Made by a program: the position numbers and the translations under genes. A DNA stretch of 64,000 nucleotides from Streptomyces sp. NBC_01304 (GTDB lineage Bacteria > Actinomycetota > Actinomycetes > Streptomycetales > Streptomycetaceae). This document shows positions 52,415 through 60,857 of the stretch, piece by piece. The DNA is taken from assembly GCF_035975855.1 (NCBI RefSeq), contig NZ_CP109055.1, forward strand, positions 8,246,001 to 8,310,000. Reading direction: 5' to 3'. The number at the start of each line of letters is the position of its first letter. Positions within the stretch are counted from its first letter, which is position 1. The notes under the pieces are model-generated. The model was not told where the DNA came from, ran no database searches, and saw only the letters and a list, made by a program, of their open reading frames with translations.

Positions 52415-53398
52415 TCAGATCGCCAGCGTGCGGATCAGCTTGCCGCGCCGGAAGTCCCGTGATTCCACGGTGAGTTTGCCGTCCGCGGAGACCAGGACGC
52501 GCAGGCCCTGGGACTCCGCGCCGGAGAGCGCCTTCTCGCCGCCGTTGCCGTCGGGGCCGAACATGGTCTGGATGAAGCCGGTGTTGACCACCGTGAAGCC
52601 GGCCGGGTCGCCACCGGCGACGATCTTCTTGGCGGCCCAGTCGGCGCGGCCCAGGTCCCAGTGGGTGTGGCCGGAGAAGAAGACCACGTTCTTGTGCTGC
52701 CCGAGGATGGTGAGCAGCTCGGTCTCGTCGACGAAGTCCTGGTCGTAGAAGCGGGCCTTGTCCGCGCCGGTGCTGCCGGAGACGGAGCCGGGCAGCACGT
52801 GATGGCTGAAGACCAGGACGTACGGTTTGTCGGCGTGCGACTTCAACGTGCTGTCCAGCCAGCTCAGTTGGGAGGCGCCGAGGGTCACGAAGGGCGGGTT
52901 CGTGCCGTTCACGGCGGGGGCCGTCGTGCCGATGAAGAGCAGCGGCAGACCCGCGGCCGTCGTCTGCGAGTACACCTCGGGCATGCCCGTGTACCGCAGG
53001 AACCGGTCGACCTGGGTGTCGAACGGGTCGGAGTTGTACTGCTCGTGGTTGCCGAGCGCGGCAAGCACCCGCTCCGGGTGAGCGTGGTCGGCGAGGGTGC
53101 CGTACAGGTCCTCGTACTGCTGCTGCGTGCCCTGCGCCACCAGGTCACCGGCGATGACGAGCGCCTGCGAGGTGCCGAGCGAGGCGAGGTTGTCGAGCGC
53201 CTTGCCGAGGTCGCCGAGGTCGCCCTGGACGTCGCTGATCACGTCGAGGGTCGCGGCCGGCGCGGCGGGCTTCGGGCGGGCCGCGGCCTGGGCGGCGGTG
53301 AGGCCGGCGAGCGGGACGGTTGCCAGGGCGAGTCCTGAGGCGGTGAGGAAGGTTCGGCGGCTGGTTCCGTTGCTGATCCTACGGGTGGGGGGAGTCAT
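52415..53398 (-). CDS. Secreted metallophosphoesterase (Tat signal)
   Basis: 327 aa. Twin-arginine signal (SRRTFLTASGLALATVPLAG). Calcineurin-like core: DVISDVQGDL (Asp; the usual His of D-x-H is replaced by Gln), VIAGDLVAQG, ALGNHEQYN, VLVFSHHVLPGS and FFSGHTHWDLG. The block order is intact, so a metal centre is likely, though D-x-Q at block I is unusual. ATG 53398 is my choice; a TTG at 53407 with GGGAG five bases upstream is also possible. Confidence 0.88.
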   Translation of the reverse strand: MTPPTRRISNGTSRRTFLTASGLALATVPLAGLTAAQAAARPKPAAPAATLDVISDVQGDLGDLGKALDNLASLGTSQALVIAGDLVAQGTQQQYEDLYGTLADHAHPERVLAALGNHEQYNSDPFDTQVDRFLRYTGMPEVYSQTTAAGLPLLFIGTTAPAVNGTNPPFVTLGASQLSWLDSTLKSHADKPYVLVFSHHVLPGSVSGSTGADKARFYDQDFVDETELLTILGQHKNVVFFSGHTHWDLGRADWAAKKIVAGGDPAGFTVVNTGFIQTMFGPDGNGGEKALSGAESQGLRVLVSADGKLTVESRDFRRGKLIRTLAI

Positions 53399-53521
53399 GG
53401 GGCGCAAGGTAACTCCCGCTGGGTGACGGGTCCTTGGACTTCGCGTGGCCGGTTGTTGGACTGTCGGAGATTGCTCCCTGAACGAAGGCCCGGTGAACGG
53501 GCGTACGTTGCCGGGGTCGCC

Positions 53522-54673
53522 TCACCGCAGCGCCGCCCGCACCCCCGCCAGGTCCGCGTCCGACGCCAACCCCGCGTGGTAGAGCCGTAGTTCGCTCGCG
53601 CCAAGCTCCGCCGCCCGGGCCGCGTCCTTCGCCAGCGTGGCCGGGCTGCCGCCCATCCCGCTCACCACCGTGAGGTTGGCCGCGATCACCTTGCCTTCCA
53701 CGCCCTCGGCGGCGAAGGGGGCGAGGAGGCCGGGGGAACCCGTGCAGGGCACGACCACACCGTCCGCCAGGGACAGCACATGCCCCGGCACGACCCCGGC
53801 GTTCGCCCCGCAGTGGTGGGCCACCGGGTCCGCGTGCAGCAGCACCTGGAAGCCCTCCGGTGCGGCGGCGCGTACGGCCGCGACCGCCGCGGCCTGCAGG
53901 GTCTGGGCGGTGCGGACGCGGAACTCCAGGGTGGCGGCGGCCAGTTCCTCGCCCAGAAGCTTCTCGACGGGCGAGTCCGGCGGGACCGCGCCCTGCCACA
54001 GCGGCTCCAGCGCGCGGCGCACGGACGACGCCAGGTCGGCGGGGTCGAGTCCAAGGGACGTATATCCGTCCGCGCAAGCCCCGCAGAAGCACAGCGACAT
54101 CAGGTACTGGCCCGCGTCGCCGAGCCCCACCCCGCCGATCTTGTCGTGGGCGTGCAGATGGGCCAGGCCGTACCAGCCGCAGGACTCCAGCTCGACGCCC
54201 CGCGCCCCCGGCCGGGCGCCCGCCTCCGCCGCCAGCGCGACCAGGTACGCGCGCGTGGCGGCCTGTGCGATGCAGGGGGCCCAGGGGTAGCGGTCGCCGT
54301 ACGCGTTGACCACGGAGGTGGCCGGATGGTCGGCGCCCATACGGGAGTTGTGGGCGAGGACGACCCACGAGTGGACTTCGAGCCCGGCCTCGACAAGCGT
54401 CTCGGCCGCCTCGCCGAAGGTGTCACCCGGGGCCCAGTCCCCAGCCGCGTAAGGCCGCAGTTCCTGGCCCTCCCAACCCTTGCCCGGCGGGTAGAGGACC
54501 GAGGCGTGCCCGGCCGTGACGATGCGGTGGCGGGGGTGGCGCGGGGTCAGGGCGCGCGTGGAGTGGTAGGCGGAGGCGAGGGTGACCTGCTGGACGCCGA
54601 GGGCGGCGATGCGGGCCGGGGCGGCCGGGTCGCCGACGACGTCCCAGGGGTAGAGGAAGGCGGACGTCTTCAC
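53522..54673 (-). CDS. Unknown protein of the aldarate cluster, probable TIM barrel
   Basis: 383 aa. N-terminus TSAFLYPWDVVGDPAAPARIAAL and the spacing of LxxHS, GVELESCGWYGLAH and VLLHADPV strands suggest a beta/alpha barrel. A Cys cluster SLCFCGACADGY near residue 200 and HHCGANAG near 305 resemble the CFC..C motif of uncharacterised glycoside-hydrolase-like barrels. No signal peptide. GTG start overlaps the kdgD stop (GTGA), so the two are translationally coupled and probably share a pathway. Confidence 0.75.
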   Translation of the reverse strand: MKTSAFLYPWDVVGDPAAPARIAALGVQQVTLASAYHSTRALTPRHPRHRIVTAGHASVLYPPGKGWEGQELRPYAAGDWAPGDTFGEAAETLVEAGLEVHSWVVLAHNSRMGADHPATSVVNAYGDRYPWAPCIAQAATRAYLVALAAEAGARPGARGVELESCGWYGLAHLHAHDKIGGVGLGDAGQYLMSLCFCGACADGYTSLGLDPADLASSVRRALEPLWQGAVPPDSPVEKLLGEELAAATLEFRVRTAQTLQAAAVAAVRAAAPEGFQVLLHADPVAHHCGANAGVVPGHVLSLADGVVVPCTGSPGLLAPFAAEGVEGKVIAANLTVVSGMGGSPATLAKDAARAAELGASELRLYHAGLASDADLAGVRAALR

Positions 54674-55617
54674 GCTGACTCGCCCTCCGTCAGCAGGGTC
54701 CGGCCGTGCTCGACGAGTTCGGCGAGCTGTTTGATCTGGTCGGGGCCCGGCTCGTGCAGCGGCGGCCGCACCTCGCCCACGTCCAGACCGGTGAGGCGGA
54801 CCCCGGCCTTGACCAGGGCGACCGCGAAGCCGCGGCCCTGGTTGCGCAGTTCGACGAACGGCCGGTAGAAGCCGTCGAGCAGACGGTTCACCGTGGCGTC
54901 GTCGCCTTCGCCGAGCGCCCGGTAGAAGGCGAGGGCGATGTCCGGGGCGAAGCAGAAGACCGCCGATGAGTACAGCGTCACGCCGATCCCGCGATAGGCG
55001 AGGCCGGTCAGTTCGGCGGTGGGCAGGCCGTTGAAGTAGAGGAAGTCCTCGATCCCGGCCGCGCGCACGGCGCTCACCGTGCGCTGCACCAGGTCGAGGT
55101 CGCCGAGCCCGTCCTTGAAGCCGATGATCCGCGGGTGCCGGGCCAGTTCGACGACCGTCTCGGGGGTGAAGACGGCGTTGTCGCGCTGGTAGACGATGAC
55201 GTCGAGCGCGGTGGCGTCGGCGAGCGCGGTGTAGTGCCGGCGCAGCCCTTCCTGCCCCGCGACCACCAGATAGGGCGGCATCGCGAGCAGCCCGTCGGCG
55301 CCCGCCTCTTCGGCGAGTTTCGCGTACGTGATGGCCAGCGCGGTGCCGTAGCCGGCGCCCGCGACGACCGGGACCCGGCCCGCCGCCTCCTCGACCGCCG
55401 CCGCGACGCACGCCCGGAACTCCTCGGGCGTCACGGCGTGGAACTCGCCGGTGCCGCAGACGGCGAACACCGCGGCGCCGCCGGCCTCGATCCCCGCGCG
55501 CACGTGCGCGCGATAGACGTCGAGGTCGAGCGAGCCGCCCGGTCCGTACGCGGTCACGGGGAAGAACAGCGGTCCGCTGGGGACGCTGAGTCGGGCGGCG
55601 AGCGGGGCTGGCGTCAC
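54670..55617 (-). CDS. kdgD: 5-dehydro-4-deoxyglucarate dehydratase
   Basis: 315-aa DHDPS-family lyase that decarboxylates and dehydrates 5-keto-4-deoxyglucarate to alpha-ketoglutarate semialdehyde. Seen: SGPLFFPVTAYGPGGSLDLD at the N-terminus, VCGTGEFHAVTPEEF (the GTGE variant typical of KdgD rather than DapA), catalytic Tyr in DVIVYQRDNA and Lys in IIGFKDGLGDLDL. GTG 55617 has GGGAGA six bases upstream. Divergent from a uronate-dehydrogenase-like gene, which would feed the same route. Confidence 0.9.
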   Translation of the reverse strand: MTPAPLAARLSVPSGPLFFPVTAYGPGGSLDLDVYRAHVRAGIEAGGAAVFAVCGTGEFHAVTPEEFRACVAAAVEEAAGRVPVVAGAGYGTALAITYAKLAEEAGADGLLAMPPYLVVAGQEGLRRHYTALADATALDVIVYQRDNAVFTPETVVELARHPRIIGFKDGLGDLDLVQRTVSAVRAAGIEDFLYFNGLPTAELTGLAYRGIGVTLYSSAVFCFAPDIALAFYRALGEGDDATVNRLLDGFYRPFVELRNQGRGFAVALVKAGVRLTGLDVGEVRPPLHEPGPDQIKQLAELVEHGRTLLTEGESA

Positions 55618-55660
55618 GGGCTCTCCCTGGCAGCGAGCAAAGAGGTACACGTTTCTGATC

Positions 55661-55692
55661 CGCGTCCATATTTCTGAACAACTCTGGACGCG
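55661..55692. promoter_or_regulatory. Inverted repeat in the kdgD/udh intergenic region
   Basis: CGCGTCCA (55661-55668) and TGGACGCG (55685-55692) are perfect complements spaced by 16 AT-rich bases; TTTCTGA occurs twice, at 55652 and 55671, 19 bp apart. The site lies 44-75 bases upstream of kdgD and is a good operator candidate for a GntR- or IclR-type regulator encoded elsewhere. Confidence 0.55.
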
Positions 55693-55866
55693 TTCACGCT
55701 AAGGCGGCCCGCGGCCGCAGGTCAAGCGACCGTTCGCCCAACTCACCGGCGGAGTACGGCGTTCCGCAGGACACTTGACCGGGTGCGGCGGCGCTCTCTA
55801 GCTTGTCCACGCATGTGAATAGCGGCCACGAATACGGCCGGACCCAGGCTTGAGGAGACCCTGCCC

Positions 55867-56700
55867 ATGCCCGCACCCCGCACCGTCCTGCTCACCGGCG
55901 CCGCAGGCGGCCTCGGCACCCTGATGCGGGGGCTGCTGCCGGCCTACGGCTACGACCTGCGGCTGTTCGACGTCACGCCCATCGAGGGCGAGCCCGACGC
56001 GATCGCCGCCGACCTCGCGGACAAGGAGGCGCTGCGCGAGGCGGTGCGCGGCGTCGACGCGATCATCCACCTCGCGGGCATCTCCCTGGAAGCCCCGTTC
56101 GAGAAGATCCTCAAGGCGAACGTCGAGGGGACGTACAACCTGTACGAGGCCGTACGCGAGGAGGGCGCGGAGCGCGAAGGAGGCGCCCCGCGCATCGTCT
56201 TCGCGTCCTCGAACCACGCGGTCGGCTACACCCCGCGCCCGCGCCCCGAGGCCGGCGACCCGCTGATCCCCATCGACGTCCCGCACCGGCCGGACACGTT
56301 CTACGGCCTGTCCAAGTCCTTCGGCGAGGACCTGGCCCAGCTCTACTGGGACAAGTTCGCCCAGGAGACGGTCTCCGTCCGCATCGGCTCCTGCTTCATG
56401 GAGCCCACCTCCGTACGGATGCTCTCGGTCTGGATGAGCCCCGGCGACGGCGCCCGCCTCTTCCACGCCGCGCTCACCGCCCCGGACGTCGGGCACACCG
56501 TCGTCTACGGCTCCTCCGCCAACACCCGCCTGTGGTGGGACCTTTCGACCGCCCGCTCCCTCGGCTACGCACCGCAGGACGACTCCGAGCAGTACGCGGA
56601 GAAGCTCATCGCCGAACTGGGCCCCCTGGACGACGCCAACCCGGACCACGCCCACCTGGGCGGCCACTTCTGCACGAACCCGCCGATGTGGCCCTACTAG
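55867..56700 (+). CDS. NAD-dependent epimerase/dehydratase, probable uronate dehydrogenase
   Basis: 277-aa extended SDR. NAD motif LLTGAAGGLGTLMRGLL near residue 8, the acidic FDVTPIEG strand end (NAD preference), catalytic FASSNHAVGYTPR near 115 and YGLSKSFGEDLA (Tyr/Lys near 145). The C-terminal WWDLSTARSLGYAPQDDSEQYA matches uronate dehydrogenases. It would oxidise glucuronate or galacturonate to aldarolactone, upstream of KdgD. Two later enzymes of the route (glucarate dehydratase, KGSA dehydrogenase) are not in the window. Confidence 0.83.
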   Translation: MPAPRTVLLTGAAGGLGTLMRGLLPAYGYDLRLFDVTPIEGEPDAIAADLADKEALREAVRGVDAIIHLAGISLEAPFEKILKANVEGTYNLYEAVREEGAEREGGAPRIVFASSNHAVGYTPRPRPEAGDPLIPIDVPHRPDTFYGLSKSFGEDLAQLYWDKFAQETVSVRIGSCFMEPTSVRMLSVWMSPGDGARLFHAALTAPDVGHTVVYGSSANTRLWWDLSTARSLGYAPQDDSEQYAEKLIAELGPLDDANPDHAHLGGHFCTNPPMWPY

Positions 56701-56779
56701 GCGCGCTGCCCAGTCCTCTTTCCGCCCGGCCCGGGTAATTCGGTTTCCGTCCCGGCCGGGGCTCCGTACGCTCCGGCCC

Positions 56780-57001
56780 ATGCCCCGACCTCACGGCTTC
56801 ACCTACGACGAGCACGCCGACGGCTCCGTCACCATCACCCACCAGGGCCGCGCGGCGGGGACGCTGCGGGGCGCCCGGGCGGCGAAGTTCCTCGCGGAAG
56901 CGGCTTCGGGGGACCAGCAGCTGGTGATGGCGCGCTGGACGGGGGCGTACAAGCACGGGAACGAGCGGGTGGCTCGGCGGCATCCGCGGAATCAGGGCTG
57001 A
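56780..57001 (+). CDS. Small conserved hypothetical protein (73 aa)
   Basis: A compact Streptomyces-type small protein (FTYDEHADGSVTITHQGRAAGTLRGARAAKFLAE...QQLVMARWTGAYKHGNE). No signal or membrane segment. No ribosome binding site; TACGCT at 56767-56772 and TTTCCG 17 bp upstream fit a leaderless promoter. The QLVMARWTGAYKHGNER tail is the most distinctive part. Function unknown. Confidence 0.75.
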   Translation: MPRPHGFTYDEHADGSVTITHQGRAAGTLRGARAAKFLAEAASGDQQLVMARWTGAYKHGNERVARRHPRNQG

Positions 57002-57095
57002 GGGGAAGGGGTGCAAATGGTGCATTCCTGGACCGTGCTCAACTCGGCTCGCAGGTAAGGGAACGGTAAAGCGGGGGTCGTGCGTTACTAGGGGC

Positions 57096-58397
57096 ATGAC
57101 AGCTATGACCCCCGGCTCGAACATCCCCCTCCCCGTCGCGCGCGTGGCGGTGGACGTCGCCGCTCCGGTGCGGCTCGACGTTTCGGGCCTGCTGCTCACC
57201 GCCGATGGCAAGGTGCGCTCCGACGACGACTTCATCTTCTACAACCAGCCGCAGGGACCCGGCGTGACCTACCGCTCCGGCGGGGGTACGGCGCCGGACG
57301 CGATCACGGTGGACACCGCGGCCGTGCCCGCCGGCATCGAGAAGATCGTGGTCACCGCCAGCCCGGACGCGGCCGGGCAGACCTTCCAGGGCATCGAGCC
57401 CACGGCCACGATTCGTAACGCGGACGACGGCAGCGTGCTCGCCACCTTCACGCCGCCGCAGCTGGGCACCGAGACGGCCCTGGTGGTCGTCGAGATCTAT
57501 CTGCGCAACGGCGCGTGGAAGGCGCGTGCCGTCGGTCAGGGGTACGCCAACGGCCTGGCCGGGATCGCCACCGACTTCGGCGTCTCGGTCGACGAGCCCG
57601 AGGCTCCCGCAGCCCCGGCCCCTGCTCCGGTGGCCCCGCCCGTGCAGGCCCCGCCGGTGCAGGCTCCGCCCGCCCCTGCGGCCCCCCAGGCGGACCCGCG
57701 CTCGCTCGCCCAGACCCCGCCGCCGCCCGGCTATGCCCAGACCCCGCCGCCCGGCTATGCGCAGACCCCGCCGCCCCCCGCCCCGCCGGCCCCCGCGGCC
57801 GGTCCGGCCCAACCGGGCGGGAAGGTCAACCTGGACAAGGGCCGGGTCAGCCTGCAGAAGAACCAGACGGTGTCCCTGGTTAAGGGCGGCCAACCGCTGC
57901 TCTCCCAGGTCAAGATGGGCCTCGGCTGGGAGCCCGCGTTCCGCGGCAAGGACATCGACCTGGACGCCTCGGTCATCGCGTACGGCCCGAACCGCAATCA
58001 CATCGACAGCTGCTACTTCGGCAAGCTCTCGATCGTGAACGGCGCGATCAAGCACTCCGGCGACAACCTCACGGGCGAGGGCGGCGGTGACGACGAGGTG
58101 ATCGTGGTCGACCTCGGCCGGCTTCCGCAGGAGGTCAGCGGGCTCGTCTTCACGGTCAACTCGTTCTCGGGGCAGAAGTTCAACGAGGTCGCGAAGGCGT
58201 ACTGCCGCCTGATCGACGCCGCGACGAACGAGGAGCTCGTCCGCTTCGACCTCACCAACGCCGAGCCGCAGACCGGCGTGATGATGGCCAAGCTCATCAG
58301 GCAGTTCAGCGGTGAGTGGGAGATGACCGCGATCGGCGACTTCGTGAAGTCGCGGACCGTGCGCGGCATGGTCAAGCCGGCGGCGCAGGCGCTGTAG
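57096..58397 (+). CDS. Double TerD-domain stress protein
   Basis: 433 aa. The first TerD-like domain spans residues ~15-165 (RLDVSGLLLTADGKVRSDDDFIFYNQP; VVEIYLRNGAWKARAVGQGY). A ~70-residue Pro/Ala linker contains two copies of PPPGYAQT. The second TerD domain runs ~245-433 (LGWEPAFRGKDIDLDASVIAYG; YFGKLSIVNGAIKHSGDNLTGEG; DDEVIVVDLG), with Asp residues of the two calcium sites. TerD proteins are cytoplasmic calcium-binding factors of tellurite/phage/chemical stress systems. No other ter gene is adjacent. Start ATG 57096 or 57105. Confidence 0.9.
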   Translation: MTAMTPGSNIPLPVARVAVDVAAPVRLDVSGLLLTADGKVRSDDDFIFYNQPQGPGVTYRSGGGTAPDAITVDTAAVPAGIEKIVVTASPDAAGQTFQGIEPTATIRNADDGSVLATFTPPQLGTETALVVVEIYLRNGAWKARAVGQGYANGLAGIATDFGVSVDEPEAPAAPAPAPVAPPVQAPPVQAPPAPAAPQADPRSLAQTPPPPGYAQTPPPGYAQTPPPPAPPAPAAGPAQPGGKVNLDKGRVSLQKNQTVSLVKGGQPLLSQVKMGLGWEPAFRGKDIDLDASVIAYGPNRNHIDSCYFGKLSIVNGAIKHSGDNLTGEGGGDDEVIVVDLGRLPQEVSGLVFTVNSFSGQKFNEVAKAYCRLIDAATNEELVRFDLTNAEPQTGVMMAKLIRQFSGEWEMTAIGDFVKSRTVRGMVKPAAQAL

Positions 58398-58422
58398 GCA
58401 CGGCCGACGACACGGCTGGTCA

Positions 58423-58456
58423 AGGGCGGCTTCCGCGTACACGCGGGGGTCGCCCT
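58423..58456. terminator. 16-bp hairpin between TerD and TetR genes
   Basis: AGGGCGGCTTCCGCGT pairs with ACGCGGGGGTCGCCCT; the three differences are G.U-compatible. It lies between convergent stops. Confidence 0.7.
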
Positions 58457-58474
58457 CAGTCATGTCTGCCCGGG

Positions 58475-59092
58475 TCAGGCCTGACCGAGCAGCCCGTCCA
58501 CATCCGTGACCGCGCCCAGCGCTCCGCGCAGCGCCCCGATGCTCATGGCGTGCAGCTCGGCCCGCGAGAACGTGTCGTTCGCCAGCCACTCCACGCACAG
58601 CGAGCGGACGAACACCAGCCAGCTCGTCAGCGCCGCCGACACCGTCTCCCTCGCCCTGCCGCGCAGCCCGGTCGCCTCCAGCGTGCGGCGGCGCAGCTCG
58701 GACAGCTCGTCGTTGATGATCGCCTGGATCACCGGGTCGCCCGCGAGCACCCGGTTCGCGGCGAGCACCGTGTTCCGGTTCGCGGCGAAGTAGTCGAAGT
58801 GGACGTCGAGTCCGGCGGCGAGCTGGTCGAGCAGGGAACCCGACGCGTCGATCCGCGTATCGGCGAGGAGTTGGGCGGAGGCCTGCTCGTAGACCGCCGC
58901 GAACAGGACGCCCTTGTTGGGGAAGTAGCGGTAGAGCAGGGCCCGTGAGATGCCGGCCCGCTCGGCGACGTCCTCCATCCGCACGTCCTGGTACGGCTTC
59001 GCCGCGAACAGCCGGGATCCGACGTCGAGCAGTTCGTTGCGGCGCTCGGCGGGGTCGAGTCTGCGGCGAGGTCCGGCGGCAGGCGTGGTCAC
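58475..59092 (-). CDS. TetR family regulator
   Basis: 205 aa. HTH: LDPAERRNELLDVGSRLFAAKPYQDVRMEDVAERAGISRALLYRYFPNKGVLFAAV (residues ~12-65). The C-terminal domain has no identifiable ligand signature. GTG start. Divergent from a DUF4345 membrane protein 89 bp away; the intergenic repeats CTACTAAG and CTACTAGG suggest a shared operator. Confidence 0.9.
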   Translation of the reverse strand: MTTPAAGPRRRLDPAERRNELLDVGSRLFAAKPYQDVRMEDVAERAGISRALLYRYFPNKGVLFAAVYEQASAQLLADTRIDASGSLLDQLAAGLDVHFDYFAANRNTVLAANRVLAGDPVIQAIINDELSELRRRTLEATGLRGRARETVSAALTSWLVFVRSLCVEWLANDTFSRAELHAMSIGALRGALGAVTDVDGLLGQA

Positions 59093-59181
59093 CCCCCAAC
59101 ACTACTTGACGCGTGTCTACTAAGAGCCCTACGGTCGCCTTATTGGACATCTGCCTACTAGGCGAGGGGTGACCGTACGAC

Positions 59182-59607
59182 ATGGCGAGGACCAGGCTCC
59201 TTCAGTGGCTCTCCTGGATCATGGGGGTCGCCTGCGTGGCGATCGGCGTCGTCCACCTCTGTACGGGCATGGCTTCGGTGCCCGGCGCCGAATCCTCAGG
59301 TGTGTCCGGCGCGACGGTGGACAGCCTGGTCCGGTTCTTCAGCGCGATCTTCCTCGGCTACGGACTGGCCTGGATCTGGGTGGCGCGGCAGTCGCCGATC
59401 CCCTCGAAGGGGGTGCGCCTGCTCGCCGGGATCTTCCTGCTCGGCGGCGTGAGCAGACTCGCGTCCTGGGCCGCCGAGGGGCGGCCCGACGGGTTCCAGT
59501 TGGTCCTGATGGCCATCGAACTCGCCCTGCCCCCGGTCTACTTCTGGCTCTCGACCGCCGGTGAGCGGGAGTCCGCCGCCGGGAAGCGGGAGCCTGTGAT
59601 GAGTTAG
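59182..59607 (+). CDS. DUF4345 membrane protein
   Basis: 141 aa with four hydrophobic helices (WIMGVACVAIGVVHLC; FFSAIFLGYGLAWIWVA; GVRLLAGIFLLGGVSRLASW; FQLVLMAIELALPPVYFWL). Matches the DUF4345 pattern with an Arg in helix 3. Probably controlled by the divergent TetR gene. Its last codons and TAG stop are part of a 21-bp tandem duplication. Confidence 0.85.
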   Translation: MARTRLLQWLSWIMGVACVAIGVVHLCTGMASVPGAESSGVSGATVDSLVRFFSAIFLGYGLAWIWVARQSPIPSKGVRLLAGIFLLGGVSRLASWAAEGRPDGFQLVLMAIELALPPVYFWLSTAGERESAAGKREPVMS

Positions 59608-59626
59608 CGGGAGCCTGCGATGAGTT
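59585..59626 (+). repeat. 21-bp in-frame tandem duplication across the DUF4345 stop
   Basis: AGCGGGAGCCTG(T/C)GATGAGTT occurs at 59585-59605 and 59606-59626 with one difference. The TAG stop forms across the junction, and the second copy ends with another in-frame TAG at 59626-59628. Reading past the first stop would add only a few residues. Confidence 0.75.
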
Positions 59627-59696
59627 AGCGCGTCCGGCGCGGTCCTACTTCATGAATCCAGAGTGGCAGCGCTCACATAGTTGGAATGTTTCCGTA

Positions 59697-59716
59697 GATT
59701 CATAAATGTGTGAATC
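59697..59716. promoter_or_regulatory. AT-rich inverted repeat upstream of the EamA-like gene
   Basis: GATTCA and TGAATC flank the 8-nt TAAATGTG, within an AT-rich stretch. A further TGAATC lies at 59653-59658. The repeat is 65-84 bases upstream of the ATG, a plausible operator/promoter zone. Confidence 0.5.
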
Positions 59717-59780
59717 TGCTGTACGTTCCTAACTGTGGGGCCTGCCGGTCCCACCCCTCGCCCGGATCATGGAGTTCCCG

Positions 59781-60743
59781 ATGAGCGCCATAGTCACCGC
59801 CACGGCCCTCGCCACCGTCTCGTCCGCCGCCTACGCGGGCGCCGCGGTGCTGCAGGAGCGGCTCGCCGCCCGCGCCCCCGCCGGCTCGGCCGCGAAGTCG
59901 CTGCTCTCGCGCGGACCCGGCCTCTGCGCGCTCGCCTTCAACGGGATCGGCGCCGCACTGCACGTCGTGGCCCTGCGCTTTGGCCCGCTCTCCCTGGTCC
60001 AGTCGCTCGGCATCCTGACCGTCGTGCTCGCCGTGCTGCTCGGGGCGGCGGTGGCACGGCGCCGGACCGGCCGTCATGAGCGGTACGGTGCCGCGCTCGC
60101 CACGCTCGGACTCCTGGCCTTCACCCAGACCCTGGCCCCGTCGAGCGCCGCCCGTGCGCTCAGCCTGCCGGCGACCGTGCTGCTCACGTCCGTGATCGCA
60201 GGTCTCGCGCTGGCCCTGTCCCGGCTGGTCCACCCCCGCCCGGTGATCACCGGGATCGCCCACGCGACGGCGGCCGGCCTGGTCTTCGCGCTGGGCTCCG
60301 TGCTCTCCCAGACCGTCAGCGTGCGCCTCGCCGAGCACGGCCCGCACGCCCTCCTCTCGGCGGCCACCTGGCTGCCGGCCCTGCTGATCGTGCCCGCCTC
60401 GTCGATCGGCCTGCTGCTCTCGCAGCGCGCCTACCGCGGCGGCCTGGACGCTCCCCTCGCCACCGTGACCGTGGCCAACCCCGCGGCGTCCGCCGTCATC
60501 GGCCTCGTACTCCTCGGCGAGCAACTGCGCGGCGGGGCCGCCCCGTTGCTCGCCGTGGCCGCCGCGCTCGTGGCCGTGGCGGGGGTGGCGCTGCTCAGCC
60601 GGCAGGCGGCGGCTGCACAGATGCCGACCGCGCAGACGACGGCCGCACAGACGCCGACCGTGCAGGCGACCGCGGTGCCGGTCCGGCCCGTCGAGTCGAG
60701 GCGCGACCCGGCCGAGGCCCGCCTCGTCGTCGCGGCCGTGTGA
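59781..60743 (+). CDS. DMT/EamA-like multi-helix membrane protein
   Basis: 320 aa with about nine hydrophobic helices in the DMT arrangement (FNGIGAALHVVALRFGPLSLVQSLGILTVVLAVLLGA is typical of the NIPA/DUF-type magnesium-transporter-like subgroup in Streptomyces). A ~55-residue Ala/Thr/Gln-rich tail with AQTPT repeats follows. ATG 59781 has GGAG six bases upstream; ATG 59769 is too close to it. Substrate unknown. Confidence 0.82.
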   Translation: MSAIVTATALATVSSAAYAGAAVLQERLAARAPAGSAAKSLLSRGPGLCALAFNGIGAALHVVALRFGPLSLVQSLGILTVVLAVLLGAAVARRRTGRHERYGAALATLGLLAFTQTLAPSSAARALSLPATVLLTSVIAGLALALSRLVHPRPVITGIAHATAAGLVFALGSVLSQTVSVRLAEHGPHALLSAATWLPALLIVPASSIGLLLSQRAYRGGLDAPLATVTVANPAASAVIGLVLLGEQLRGGAAPLLAVAAALVAVAGVALLSRQAAAAQMPTAQTTAAQTPTVQATAVPVRPVESRRDPAEARLVVAAV

Positions 60744-60857
60744 ACGTCCCGGCCGGGGCGATGAGTTTCGGGGACGCCGGGAGTCTGCCTTCGTGAGATA
60801 CGTACGACAGACGTGTGCGAGAGACGCGTACGCCCCGCAGGAAAGGGAGCCCACCCC

